Positions 38,481 to 48,404 of a stretch of 64,000 nucleotides of DNA are shown piece by piece. This DNA is from Cristatella mucedo (taxonomy: Eukaryota; Bryozoa; Phylactolaemata; Cristatellidae): positions 2,197,501-2,261,500 of the forward strand of contig WPIO01000050.1 in NCBI GenBank assembly GCA_009760855.2. The letters run 5' to 3'. A model generated the notes under the pieces. The model saw only the letters and a program-made list of their open reading frames with translations, did no database searches and had not been told where the DNA came from. Positions within the stretch are counted from its first letter, which is position 1. Each line of letters opens with the position of its first letter. The translations under genes were made by a program, and so were the position numbers.

Positions 38481-39797
38481 GATTGGTACGATCTACAATA
38501 GTCCTCGTATGCCTGTCGATACCTCGTATGCCAATCCTGATATTCTGTGTGCTTTTTCAAGCTCGTGCTTAGTAGACATAGTCAGCTTAATGTCTGCAGT
38601 AAACCATAAGCCGTCTGAGCGAGGGCACACAGTGCACTTAGTCAGAGGTGCAAACTCGTCGAGCATGTCAGCTAGTGTCGTGTTGTAGCAATCTACCAAT
38701 GATGACAGATCGGCAGGGGGATTGAGGAGCAAAGAGGAAGTAGATATTTTCGTATGGACAGCATCGATGTCAAGGGTCTTGGGGTTTCGCGATTCACATG
38801 TGACTTTAGATGTGGAGGAGGGCAAACATTGTAGAATGAATGAGATGTGCATGTGGTCACATACACAGAATTTGGTAATAATAGGCGATGATAACATAGA
38901 GGTGTAGCAGAAAATTTGGTCGAGTGTGTGACCCTCGATGCGAGTAGTCCGACACATGAGCCACAAGAGAAAATGGGTCAGTCATTGCACGAAATTCGGT
39001 CTGAAGGCGTCAGGTCAGTTATCAAAATGAATGTCAAAATCACCCATAACGTGAAAAGGTTGATTTCTTGCATCCCCGAATCAATTGAGGTCAGAGAAAT
39101 CTGAGATAAATGAGGACTTTGAAAGGGGGGACCGGCGATAGGCTACTGCCATAATTGGCAGCTTGTTGTCGGATAAACAAAATAAGGTAGTCAAAAGACT
39201 GCTTCGAGGGGGCTGCAAACGGTTTGAAATTGAATGATGAGCATGCGATAATGGTGACTCCAACACCAGTTTTTATTGATCTAGGGATATGAAAGAATGA
39301 GAAGCCTAGCCTGTCGGGAGTTGCATCGGTTATCGAACCGATCCAAATCTGAGCATCTGCAACGACATCGTGCTCTCATCCCGACTCTATCAATGCAAAC
39401 GATCGAGCTCTTGCTGCCATGCGTCAGCAGGCGATTCGTACGCAAGGCTATTTGGTTTGCATCGAACGGCAGCTTCTCGTGATTCAGCCGTCTGTAGCCT
39501 ACCGCGGTGGAGACCTTCTGCATCACCATGATTAACAAGCACTCAGTCCCCAAGACACCTACCTGCCGTTCTGTTCGTTTTGTAGTGAATGCGCTCAGAG
39601 CACACGATGCGTTGGCCTACGCGCTTGCATTGGCGTACGAATGTGCCCATGCGCAGGGCTAGCACGTGCATTAACGGGTGTATACACACATACACACACA
39701 CACACGCCTGTGCTCCCATGAGCATTTTGGGGACTTGGCAGGTGGGCCATCTGACCAAGTCTCACATTGCTGTGCAGACACGCCGAAGAAGAGCATG

Positions 39798-39826
39798 TGT
39801 TTCCTTTGCAGCAAATGTAAAGCGCC

Positions 39827-39883
<57 letters not shown>

Positions 39884-39960
39884 AGCTCTCTGGGGGCGCT
39901 TTATTAAGCGCATTATTAAGATTATCGATTAGTACGATCGACAGTAGTCTTCGTATGCCT
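39798..39960 (+). mobile_element. LINE-B 3' tail with GA expansion, joined to reversed LINE-B linker
   Basis: TGTTTCCTTTGCAGCAAATG and TAAAGCGCCTAGA start the tail, then a (GA)n run of about 50 bp occupies the site of AGAAAGAGATT, followed by TTGAGCTCTCTGGGGGCGC and TTTATTAAGCGCATTATT. Immediately after, 39918-39960 matches 38484-38525, which is the QAYEDYCRSY linker of LINE-B read on the minus strand. Confidence 0.85.
39827..39880. repeat. (GA)n microsatellite inside a LINE-B stem-loop
   Basis: About 27 GA units exactly at the position of the AGAAAGAGATT segment in other LINE-B tails. Confidence 0.95.
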
Positions 39961-41489
39961 GTTGATGGCTGGCGACAGCACCAAGGACAGGCTGCCCAGG
40001 ACGTATGGGCAAGTGCTAAGCTTCCACGATCAACTGCCGCCGGTGAGGTCAAGGTCAGACTACTACCTAAACCTAATCATAAGCATGCCTCTGCAGCTTA
40101 TAGTTGGAATTAGAAGCAAGCGAGCCTCTGTTTGGAGCTCGCACATGCCCTCGGCAAGTCGGCAAATCGGCAACAGCTGCATCTGCAAATGCCTCGAGAT
40201 TCCGCGGCAGGGGACAAACTCCATGTTAAATTTGTGTTGTCAGCCCAGAATTCGGATGTGGTGGTACTCGAACCTCGCCAGAGATAACGATATGTTCCTG
40301 ACCTGCAAGCCGTGGGATTGCGACCGGCTGACATGAGCCACAGTTAGCGATCGCCGCCACCGCATTTAACAGCTGACAAAGGGCTTTCGTCAACGGTGCC
40401 CAGCCGAGAAAGTGCATTCAGCCGTGCTTCATAAAGGGTTAGGTACCCTCGCTGGCGGCAGGGCACAACACCTGGCTATTCAGATTGCGACAATGGAGAG
40501 CCTTCGCAGCGGCAGCGCCTACCCGGCAGCCGCCGCTGCGAAGCCGCGGCTCGGCGGCTGCGCCGGCAATCCTCTTCGCAGGCCGTGCAGCAAGCTGCAC
40601 GTTTCTAGGTCCACCGGCTACGCCGCCGGCTCTCGATCGGGCTCACGTTTACTAATCAACAGCATCGCTCCACCCGCCCCCTTAGGTATTGGCGGCTATC
40701 TGCTCTCGGTCCGCTAGACCTTGCCGTAGCGGGCTGCAAAAGCAACGCGGGCACAAACGGCTGATATCCTTGCGAGCTGTAGGCCGAACGAGGGACGCCT
40801 CGACAGCTGAAAGGAGCAGGGAGGCCAGCTTGCTGCGATAGCTGTAGCTACTTAAGGATAGCTATGCGAGTATCTTCGAGAAATAATGTGTCCACCGAGC
40901 ACCAGCGAGAGAACTGTCGCGCGAGCACGTGCGAACGACCTTTAGCCTTAGACCGGAGGAATTCGCGAAGGCCGCCGCCGCCGCCGCAAGCGGCGGCGGC
41001 CGAGATAGCCGGACAGCTGATCGCTGCGGAGGGGTAGAGAGAGGAGGGGCGGCCGAGCCAAGAGCTCGCACAGGGCCTGCCTCCGTCGAGCAGCTTCGAA
41101 ATGCGCCGCCGCCGAGTCCGCCGGGCTCGCGGCACATGGCGGGCGAGCGAGTGCGAACGAGCGCCGACGAACGCCCCCCCCCCCGATGCACTTCCGAGCG
41201 AGCGAGCGAGCGACGCGCGCGGGCATTCCGAAGAAACGAAAGAGACGGCGAAAAGAGCGTCACCGACGGGAACTTGAGGGGACGGCCGCGGGGCAGCCGA
41301 GGCACGAACGAGCGCCGCCCGAGGCAGCGAGCAGCTGCAGGAGCAGGAGGATCGCGCGACGGCGACGCCGCGCGAGAGGCAGGCAGCGCGCACAAACGCG
41401 GGCGACTGCGGAGTGGGGCGGGCGAGGCAAGCGCCAGCAGAGGCCAGCGCGAGCGCTAGCAGAGGCCAGCGCGCGCGCGTGCTACGAAC

Positions 41490-41609
41490 CTTGGCGACCT
41501 GCAGCGGAATATTGGCCACGCCGCCGGCTAGCGCGACGCCCCACGGCTCGCCTCCCTTGAGAACGACCCGAAACGTGCCGTACCGCCGTCCGCCTTCTTC
41601 GCTCATCAT
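41490..41609 (-). CDS. First coding exon of a Shroom/synaptopodin-2-like PDZ-domain protein
   Basis: This exon encodes the N-terminus and first half of a PDZ domain, a module that binds C-terminal peptides. In Shroom and synaptopodin-2 relatives it sits at the start of actin- or junction-associated scaffold proteins. The 40 codons begin MMSEEGGRRYG, then carry a first beta strand (FRVVLKGG), the carboxylate loop PWGVALAGG (residues 22-30) and PLQVAK (35-40). PWG replaces the usual GLGF, as in Shroom, synaptopodin-2 and PDLIM proteins; PLQVAK nearly equals the synaptopodin-2 segment as I recall it. The start is the first ATG after an in-frame TAG near 41664; a second ATG follows immediately. 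The exon ends at AAG with donor GTTCGT (41489-41484). It lies in a CpG-rich block, fitting a promoter-proximal exon. The open frame continues past the donor but becomes Ala/Arg/Ser-rich and loses PDZ character. The PDZ identity is firm; the subfamily is not. Confidence 0.8.
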
Positions 41610-42047
41610 CGACGTCGAGTCAGGTCCGAGCGCGAGCTCCCGTCGTACGCCGCGCTGCTAGCGCTGCTAGCGCTGCTGCTGCTGCTAGCGCTGCTGCTGC
41701 TGCGGGCACTCGACGGCGGCGCCGGCTCCGGCAGATGCGCCGACCGCGCGGCCGTGGGCGTGTACGACGGCGCCCGCCGCTGGTTGGTCACGTGCGTACG
41801 CACGCGAAAAAAGGCCCCGTTCCTCGCGATTTGCCCGCCCCTGTGACATCCAGGCGCGAAGAGACCGCACGGCGGACGTGGCGCCGGCGGCGGCTGCTAG
41901 AGACTCGCGCGAGGTGGGCGAATTCGTTTCCGTCGAGGCCAGCCGCGCCTGAGCACGCTAGCGAGGCTAATAGCGCGGCCGGGCGGGCGGGCTCCAATGC
42001 AACGCCCCGTTCGGCCCCGACTGTCGCGACTGCCCGCTTCGCTCTAG

Positions 42048-42125
42048 TCCTATGGCAAATGTAAAGCGCCTGGAAGGAGATTGAGTCCTCCGAGGGAGCT
42101 TTATCAAGTGCATTATTATTACTAT
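42048..42125 (+). mobile_element. LINE-B-type 3' tail inside the CpG-rich block
   Basis: GGCAAATGTAAAGCGCCTGG, AGGAGATTGAGTCCTCC, GAGCTTTATCAAGTGC and ATTATTATTACT form a complete short tail. A TCCTA occurs on both sides (left GTCCTATGG, right TTCCTACG) and may be the target duplication. Confidence 0.85.
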
Positions 42126-45100
42126 CATTCCTACGACGTGCGGCGGTGGGGATGCCGCCGAGTAGGCGGCACCGGCCGACGACCCTGCTCGCGTTCGTTC
42201 TCGTAGCGTCCGGCTGGCGTTTCCGCAGCATCCGGTCGCGCGCGCGGTCGGCAGCCTCGGCCGCTGCGCACCCCCGCCCACCCGGAGGAGGCGGCGGTCT
42301 GCTTAAGCCAGCGCCGCAGCCAATGGCGGCGGCGCTCGCTAGCCGCGCGAGCCGACAGCGGCTGCGGTCGATCGGCTCAACGTCGGCTCAGCCTCCTCCG
42401 CGCTGCTGCTCTTCTTTCGCGTGCGGAGCTGATGCCGCAGACGCCATCTTTTCCAAATACACCCGTTGCGCGGACGCACTGTAGTATCCCGCGAGCTCGC
42501 GCTCGCGCGCACAGCGAAGCGCGCATCGTTGCGTCGCTCGCGCGCGGGCCTAGGAGCGTACCGCGCGCGCCGCGCCTACGCGCAAGCTGACGAGAGCGCT
42601 ACCTCCTATTTGGAATGCGCGTTCGGAAGCAGTCTCCAGGCGGACTGTCGCTGCCTTTTTTTCGGGGTTGTGGTTTTCAGAGTTGATGACGGGGTACTTC
42701 TTTAGAGACAGATCGAGATGAGAGGAGGGCGACCGAGCGGCGCACATAGCTTTTAGAAGGGTTCCGGGAGGCACGCCTTCTGAGCTTCCGGCGGAGCTCT
42801 CACAATGGTAGATATTAATATTGGTCGGCGGATGGAGAGCGCGCCGCCGGCCTACGAGCGGTACTTCAGGCTACTTCTCCAGAGGCAGGCCATCGATGCT
42901 TTCAGACGGGGTTACGCAAGCCTGCCGCGAAGGCAGGCCGGCGTCGGCGGACGCGCGAGTCTCTTTTTTGGCGGCGTCCGAAAAGGCTTCCGAGTGGCGC
43001 ACTTTCGGCGCGCGGGCATTTAGACTTTACCGAAATGGGTTGACCATTTTTTTCCAGATGGGCTGACAAGTCCCGGCAACGTCGGCACTTCTAGGGCGCT
43101 GGGAGTCGGCATCTGCTTCTAGATAATGCGGCCGTCGCCCTTTGAAATAACTAAGCTGTAAAGCGGCTAAGGAGGAGAGAGCGCTAGCCAGGCCCTGTCG
43201 GGCGGCGCCGCGTCTGACGCAAGCTTCACTGCCTGTCTCCGGATGGAGCCACCTTAATGCGTAGAAGTACGCTCAAAGGGCATTTTCTGGGTGCCCCTTC
43301 AGACCACCAGCTCCAAACGCTGTCGCGCGGGTGACCCTTCGGTTAAAAGCGATTGCTAGAAAATTGAACATTTTTTAAGTCTGCCCGGTAGAGGGCTGCT
43401 AAACAGTGACGACCTTGAGGTAGCTGCCAGCAAGTAGCCTGCTCGTGCCCACACGTAGCCGGGCCGTTCCTGGTTGCATTGGACCAATTGTGAGACCTAG
43501 TGAAAAGTATCTCTGTTGAGCCTTCTTCCCCCCCCCCCGTCGCCAGCCGCGAAAGCAGAGCTGAGCTCCCGAGAAGCCGTCATAACTCCAGCGAGAGACT
43601 CTCAGGGTTTTGTAAGAACAGAAATTATCGAGTATAAAGTATGCACATAGCGGCTCTGGAGGCATCCAAAACATCATCATCCAATACATCATCATCGATA
43701 CATCACGGCACCGGAAGGGCCAGCCGCTTCTTTCTTGACGTGGCTACTAACTAAAGAGCTACTTTAAAAGGCAACCAGAGGCCGAGAGGCTTCGGCGAAC
43801 TCGTCCAGAGTCCTTTTTTCTGAGCGACAATCACCTGTGTAATGGTCTCATTTTTCAGAATTACCTATTAGGTCATTTCTTATATAAAAAAAATTACAAA
43901 CACCTGCATCAGGCTAGCCAAACGTGGATAAGAAACTCTTATTTTCAGACGCTTCGAGTTGAGCTTCGAAAGAGACTGCGGGGCATTTGGTTTCGGCGTG
44001 GAGCTAAAGGTGCTTCTAAATTTTTTGCGAGGTTAACTAGCTGCTACAGTGAGCACATAAAAGAATTAACTTTTAGAGAGGCTTAAGAGTATTTTCCTAG
44101 CACGCTTCGGAGATGAGTTCTCGGCGATGCGTCACTCAGCTCAATATTGACATTTACCCGCCCGCCCCCCACTCATACCAAAATCATGGCTACGCACGTG
44201 CTCGCAGCGGCTCTTCGATTCGCGCGAAGCCGCAAGTGTCAATCTCGCAGCTGCGCGGCGTCGCAACGATCATCAAAACCAGCTTGCCGCGAGGCCGGCG
44301 CAGACTGCTGTGTCTGAAGTAGGAGCGATCGCTCTCGCTCGTTAGTTTTGGCAGTAGCGCGCTCGCCATCCGACGGCGACACTAGCACGCGCGCTCTTCT
44401 TTCTTTTTCTGGCGGTAGATATTTTCTTTGGCCCGTTCGGCGCTTTAGAAATTCCGCCGACTGCTAGAGGCGACGTCAAAGTGTGCAAATTGTTGGTGCG
44501 TGGAAAATGCACTCCTCGGCAACGCTACCTGCGGAATTCTAATCGCGAAGACTGCAGCAGCGGCGAATCCCCACCCCCTTTAGAAGGCGTGCTACGGATT
44601 ATTGCTCAGCGACTAGCGGCGCACGACGGCGGACGCCATCGGAGATGTATATCGTCCGCCGACGGCGTCCCTTTCACTACGACGGACGCACAGATGCCGT
44701 CGAGGATGCGATCGCCAACGCGAAGCGTTTAAGCTACAATTGTCCGCCACCATGCAGGGCGTTGCTCGGGCAACGGATACTGGCCGCTGAAGGGTGAACC
44801 AAACAGAGCCTCACCTGCACTCCCTGTAAATCGATCCTTCTATCAGCGGTGGTGCACCCGAGCGGATGAATCGCACGTCGACGGGCGCGCGCTCCACGCA
44901 GCCGCCGCCGACCCGTTCGTCGAGTGGAGTCCGCGTTAGCGACACTTTGCGAAAGCGTCTCCGTCCTTATGAGCGAAGGTTTTTTAGAGTCTGTCCAGTC
45001 AGCCTGAGTGACTTGCGCACGCGGCGTTGCGATAGGCTCAGCGGCGGTGGCGGCCGCCGGAGTGTCAGCGCTCGCCCGCCGCCGCTCGACGACGACGGCC

Positions 45101-45440
45101 GCGCATCGCCGCGGCAACTGTTGCTCAGCAGCGCCGGCCGCGAGGGCTGCGGGCGCGCGCTCGTCGCCACGCGTTAAGTGCAGCCCTCGCGCTCTCGACG
45201 AGCGCCGGCGCTCATTCGAGCGTATCGGACCAGTCCTTGACGCCCACGCCGGCGTGCGTCGCGCAGGCAGCAGGCCGTCGCTCGAAAGTAGCCAACGAAC
45301 GACCGCCTCGCGCTGCGCGCGCGTACGTGGGCTCGCGTCGCAATCTCGCCGGGTAGCGTCGCGCCGACGAAGGGTAGCCGGTGCGCGCCATGGCCGGAAG
45401 GAGCGGTGCGTCGGCGGAACAGTATTCCGCAGCGTCTGCC

Positions 45441-45473
45441 CCCCGCCGCCGCCGCCGCCGCCGCCGCCGCAAC
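45441..45473. repeat. (GCC)n trinucleotide repeat in CpG-rich block
   Basis: Ten consecutive GCC units after a short C run. Confidence 0.95.
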
Positions 45474-45966
45474 CTGCTGTCCCCGACACTAGCACCGGCG
45501 CCGCTAGCGATTCCGCCAAAACTCGCAGTGTTTTCTCTCGACCCCTGACCTACAACAGCCTGGTTCCATTAATGTTGCTCGTTCATTTATTGCCTTTCGT
45601 TAGCCTCCGGCTGCAGGGACGCGCGATCGCCGCCGGACGTTAGCCGCGCTCCACGCGGGCAAGTGCCGGTGGGCGCGCGGGCGCGCGGTCAACTACGGGT
45701 TGGGGGCGGCGGCCGCGGCGTTGGCAGCTGAGAAGATCGGCGTCTCTGCGTAACGCACAGCCCCGGACTAGCAGCCGCCGGCGACTATTGTCTAGCCGGA
45801 AGAGCGCCGCCTTCACCTCGCGGTCGATCGATACGGAGAATGTAGTCTGCTGCGCGCAGCCTGCGAAAGTTCGACGGGTGAAAAGCGGACGGCGACGGCG
45901 GGCAGCACCGCCCGCACCATCGCTGCGCGCGCGTCTTGCACCTCCTTTAGTATCGCCCAACCACTT

Positions 45967-46194
45967 TCACCGTTCCGTCTCCAGCGGGGAGGGGGGCGGG
46001 CGGGCGGGCGGCCGGCCGGCCGGCCGTAGCAGTTCCGCCTTTTCCCTTCTCTCCGCCTGTACTTCAATGTCGGCAGCCGACACGCTATCGTTCCTAATCT
46101 CTCTTGCATTCGCTGAGAGTTCGGTGGCTCTAGAGAGAACTTCCGCCATATCAAACTTCCGCCGGATCTCCGGCTTGCTACGCACCTCCTCCAT
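45967..46194 (-). CDS. Unassigned 75-codon open frame in the CpG-rich block
   Basis: The frame starts MEEVRSKPEIRRKFDMAEV and continues as a charged, helix-prone sequence to about residue 56 (ERREKAELL), then turns into Pro/Arg/Ala-rich translation of the GGCC/GGGC run. The first part has a balanced, protein-like composition unlike neighbouring frames, so it could be a small 5' exon or an upstream reading frame on the same strand as the PDZ gene, about 4.4 kb 5' of its ATG. I do not recognise a family and see no strong donor site. It may be chance. Confidence 0.2.
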   Translation of the reverse strand: MEEVRSKPEIRRKFDMAEVLSRATELSANAREIRNDSVSAADIEVQAERREKAELLRPAGRPPARPPPSPLETER

Positions 46195-46549
46195 CTGCGA
46201 CTATAGAGCGTCGCGAGAGACTACTAGGCAGCGCTGAAAGCGAACGCTAAGAGGAGGAGGAGGAGGAGGCTCTTAGGAGGTTCTCTCTTAGGAGGCTATC
46301 TGTGCGCAATCGGTTGTCGACGGCCTTGGCTCCAAGAACGGCGAAAGAAATTAGAAAACTATGACGAAACGATGAGGCCGGTTGAGGAGTTGTGTAAGTA
46401 GAATAGAAGCAGCTACGAAGGAACGCGAGGTAGTCACAGAATCCGTCAGAAAAAAGAGGATATCGTGAGTGCATGCTAATTGCTGATATGGATACCGAAG
46501 TCTAGGGCAAAAAGACACTGGCTGCATTTAAGTGAAAGAATATGCTGGT

Positions 46550-46550
<1 letters not shown>

Positions 46551-46635
<85 letters not shown>
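46551..46635. repeat. (CT)n microsatellite
   Basis: About 84 bp of uninterrupted CT just outside the CpG-rich block. Confidence 0.97.
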
Positions 46636-46637
<2 letters not shown>

Positions 46638-46984
46638 ACCCAAAAACAAATGGAGAGCGAAACGATGCAAATTCATACCCACTTCTGCAGTACAGACTGG
46701 GGTGATGGAACTGAGGTAAATTCTACCCTTGAAAAGTTGTCTAGTGACTAAAAGATAGCTCTTAATGAAGATGAGAACCGAGTAAAACGTGGCTATTTTT
46801 TACTGTCATCCACGTAACTGAAGTTGGGCTGAAGGACGATTGCCATGTTGTCGCGCTCTTCAAGCATTGTCAAAATGGTGGACTCGTACTGGACGCTGGA
46901 AACGCTACTCAAAATGTGTGTAATTAAAAAGTATGTAGACAAAATTTAATCAAGATAAATATGCAGAAGCTGCACTATTCAGGC

Positions 46985-47440
46985 TTCCATGGTGAAATGC
47001 TTCATACCTAGCTGAACTGCTGCATCAGTTTCAGCCTGTTCGCGCCCTCAGGTCCTGTGTGGACAATAAATTAGCTATCCCATTCCTCCGCTTAAAGACC
47101 GTTGGCGACGGAAGCTTTAGCTCTGCAGGTCCTAGACTGTGGAACTCGCTTCCACAACTCTTACGCAACGACACCTACTCTCGTACTGCCGACTATGGCT
47201 CATCCTTTTCAGCGGTCATGAGCTGCTACTTTCATGCTACTCACTACCTCAACTGCTCTCCTGACTCTGCTATGCTTCCCACTTTCTCTTTGTTCCGCGA
47301 GACGAAATCTGTTGGCCACCGAATGCGTACCGAAAGCCGCTTAGGCTGTGAGTGCGCTATACAAACTCTCCTGCGTAACACCCACATGGTCTTTATGACT
47401 TTGTGGAGTTACAGACGGAGATAAATTACATCACACCAAA
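46985..47440 (+). mobile_element. LINE-A 3' fragment
   Basis: This 5'-truncated copy retains an open frame over its last coding part (from 47059: NKLAIPFLRLKTVGDGSF, AGPRLWNSLPQLL, HATHYLNCSPDSAMLP) and the complete 3' end, finishing at GTTACAGACGGAGAT and ATTACATCAC. It is one of the two best preserved copies of this end of the family. Confidence 0.92.
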
Positions 47441-47462
47441 CGTGCAAAAAGGTTAGCTGAAT

Positions 47463-47612
47463 TCAAACTTATTTACATAGCGGCAGATGAGCCTTCGTGT
47501 CTATCACCGCCGATGGCAGTGGGCCATAACGGATTGCCCACTGTAGGACTCGAAACCACGACCTGAGTCGTGAAGAGCGAGCACCTTATCCCCACCGGCT
47601 AAGACTCGTGCT
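47463..47612 (-). mobile_element. SINE-B, full-length
   Basis: Minus-strand order: TCTTAGCCGGTGGGGATAAG head with A-box-like sequence, GTCGTGGTTTCGAGTCCTAC B-box, AGTGGGCAATCCGTTATGG, GGCGGTGATAGACACGAAGG and a TATGTAAATAAG end. Confidence 0.85.
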
Positions 47613-47659
47613 CACCTCTCGAGTAATTCGCTGTAGCCCGTTTAGTTGTACCACTGAGT

Positions 47660-48400
47660 ATAATGTTTGTAATAATGCTAATACATTTGCTTGGAGTCTT
47701 AAGAGAGTTAAATCTGCTTCCAGACACACATATACTGGAAATGAAGCACGTCAGTTGGTTTCTATTGCCTTCACAGTACCAGCACACATTAGCACAAAGG
47801 ACAATCCACACTGACCAAGCAACTGCTACAAAAATCATGTGGGATTTTAGGTTCTTTTTAAATGCCAACTCAGGGTTCGTCATGACGTCAGTCAACAGCA
47901 AGCTCCAAGCTTCTGGAAGAAAGTGAACTGTAGGCACAGTCATCAAAGGATTTGAGATTGGTTAGAAGCACAGCAAAATGACTTGAGTCAGAAGAGCGCG
48001 TGGTACTATGCCTGGCCTGATTGAGAAGTAGTTGGGATGGGTAAGCCAGAGCCTAAAAATGAAGAGGCCTAAAAGGAAGTGACGAAACCTCTCGAAGTCG
48101 ATTCGCTGCTTGCTGTTGAGCTAGTCCAGATGGGTGAGCAGTCGCTTAGTTTGGCAGCAGTGACAAATATAACAACCGGCATGCCAAACTGCAGAGTTTT
48201 GCATCAATTGTAAGCGTCTTATTGCATTGGTAGAAAGACCTGCGAGCTACACGAGTCTAGACGGGATGTCGAAAATGCATGGGCCAGCTTAAATGTGGTG
48301 TTGTTGTCTAAGCATGCCCGAATTCTTGCAGTAATGTTACATAACTGAGGCTGGGTAGACTTGACTGTGTAGCTGATACGGTTATCTACTGCCAGGTATA
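47660..48400 (-). mobile_element. LINE-B 3' part
   Basis: On the minus strand this parallels 36290-37035: the 3' UTR, the GTCATGACGTCAGTC block, a C-terminal coding region and, at 48310-48395, the segment coding for QLHNI-like residues (matching 36960-37035). LINE-A sequence abuts it at about 48405, in the same orientation. The frame is broken. Confidence 0.8.
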
Positions 48401-48404
48401 CTCG

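Larger units (their letters stand above)
36290..39360 (-). mobile_element. LINE-B (L2-like), endonuclease to 3' UTR, nested insertions
   Basis: This is the longest LINE in the window, 5'-truncated at about 39360. On the minus strand it carries part of an APE-type endonuclease (WIGSITDATPDRLGF, IPRSIKTGVGVTII, CDHMHISF), a linker (QAYEDYCRSYQS), a pre-RT segment (RTINHHLNCSQVSFLSS), the RT palm (FDLSAAFDTIDHQ near 37560; GIHQGSALDPLLF near 37390), a catalytic motif altered to YAIDSQLY near 37310, and the C-terminal FKSS-to-FGDCPFSSCAPKARNSLP part near 36600. Order and motifs fit the CR1/L2 superfamily. The mutated catalytic motif and many stops make it dead. A SINE-A tail fragment (37755-37803) and a LINE-B 3' tail in the opposite orientation (about 38275-38480) are inserted. 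Its own 3' UTR runs to about 36290. Confidence 0.9.
40480..42720. promoter_or_regulatory. CpG-rich core around exon 1 (putative promoter / 5' UTR), part 1
   Basis: This block is visibly GC- and CpG-dense, with many CGCG, GCCGCC and CGAGCG runs, against a window where CpG is otherwise unremarkable. It contains exon 1 of the PDZ gene and its immediate upstream region. A GCTGCTAGC-type short tandem repeat lies at about 41655-41703, just 5' of the start codon, and supplies the in-frame stop upstream of it. No TATA box is evident, as expected for a CpG-island promoter. A LINE-B 3' tail is inserted at 42048-42125. The promoter role is inferred from composition and position. Confidence 0.6.
44110..46260. 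promoter_or_regulatory. CpG-rich core, part 2, upstream of the PDZ gene
   Basis: This is a second very CpG-dense stretch, separated from the first by a moderately rich 1.4 kb. It includes a (GCC)n run at about 45441-45473, a (GGGC)n/(GGCC)n run at about 45990-46027 and a GGA run at about 46251-46271. Open frames over 200 codons occur here on both strands but are Arg/Ala/Ser/Gly/Pro-rich and resemble composition artefacts. It could be the distal promoter, the 5' UTR, or the promoter of a neighbouring gene. Confidence 0.5.

Noticed and set aside
40929-41660. Several 90-250-codon Arg/Ala/Gly-rich frames around exon 1
   Set aside because: GC-rich sequence lacks stop codons by composition. Only the first 40 codons of the minus frame show family motifs.
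44734-45643. 261-codon minus frame and 211-codon plus frame in the CpG-rich block
   Set aside because: Both are low-complexity Arg/Ala/Ser/Pro with a poly-Gly or poly-Pro run from the GCC repeat. No family motif.
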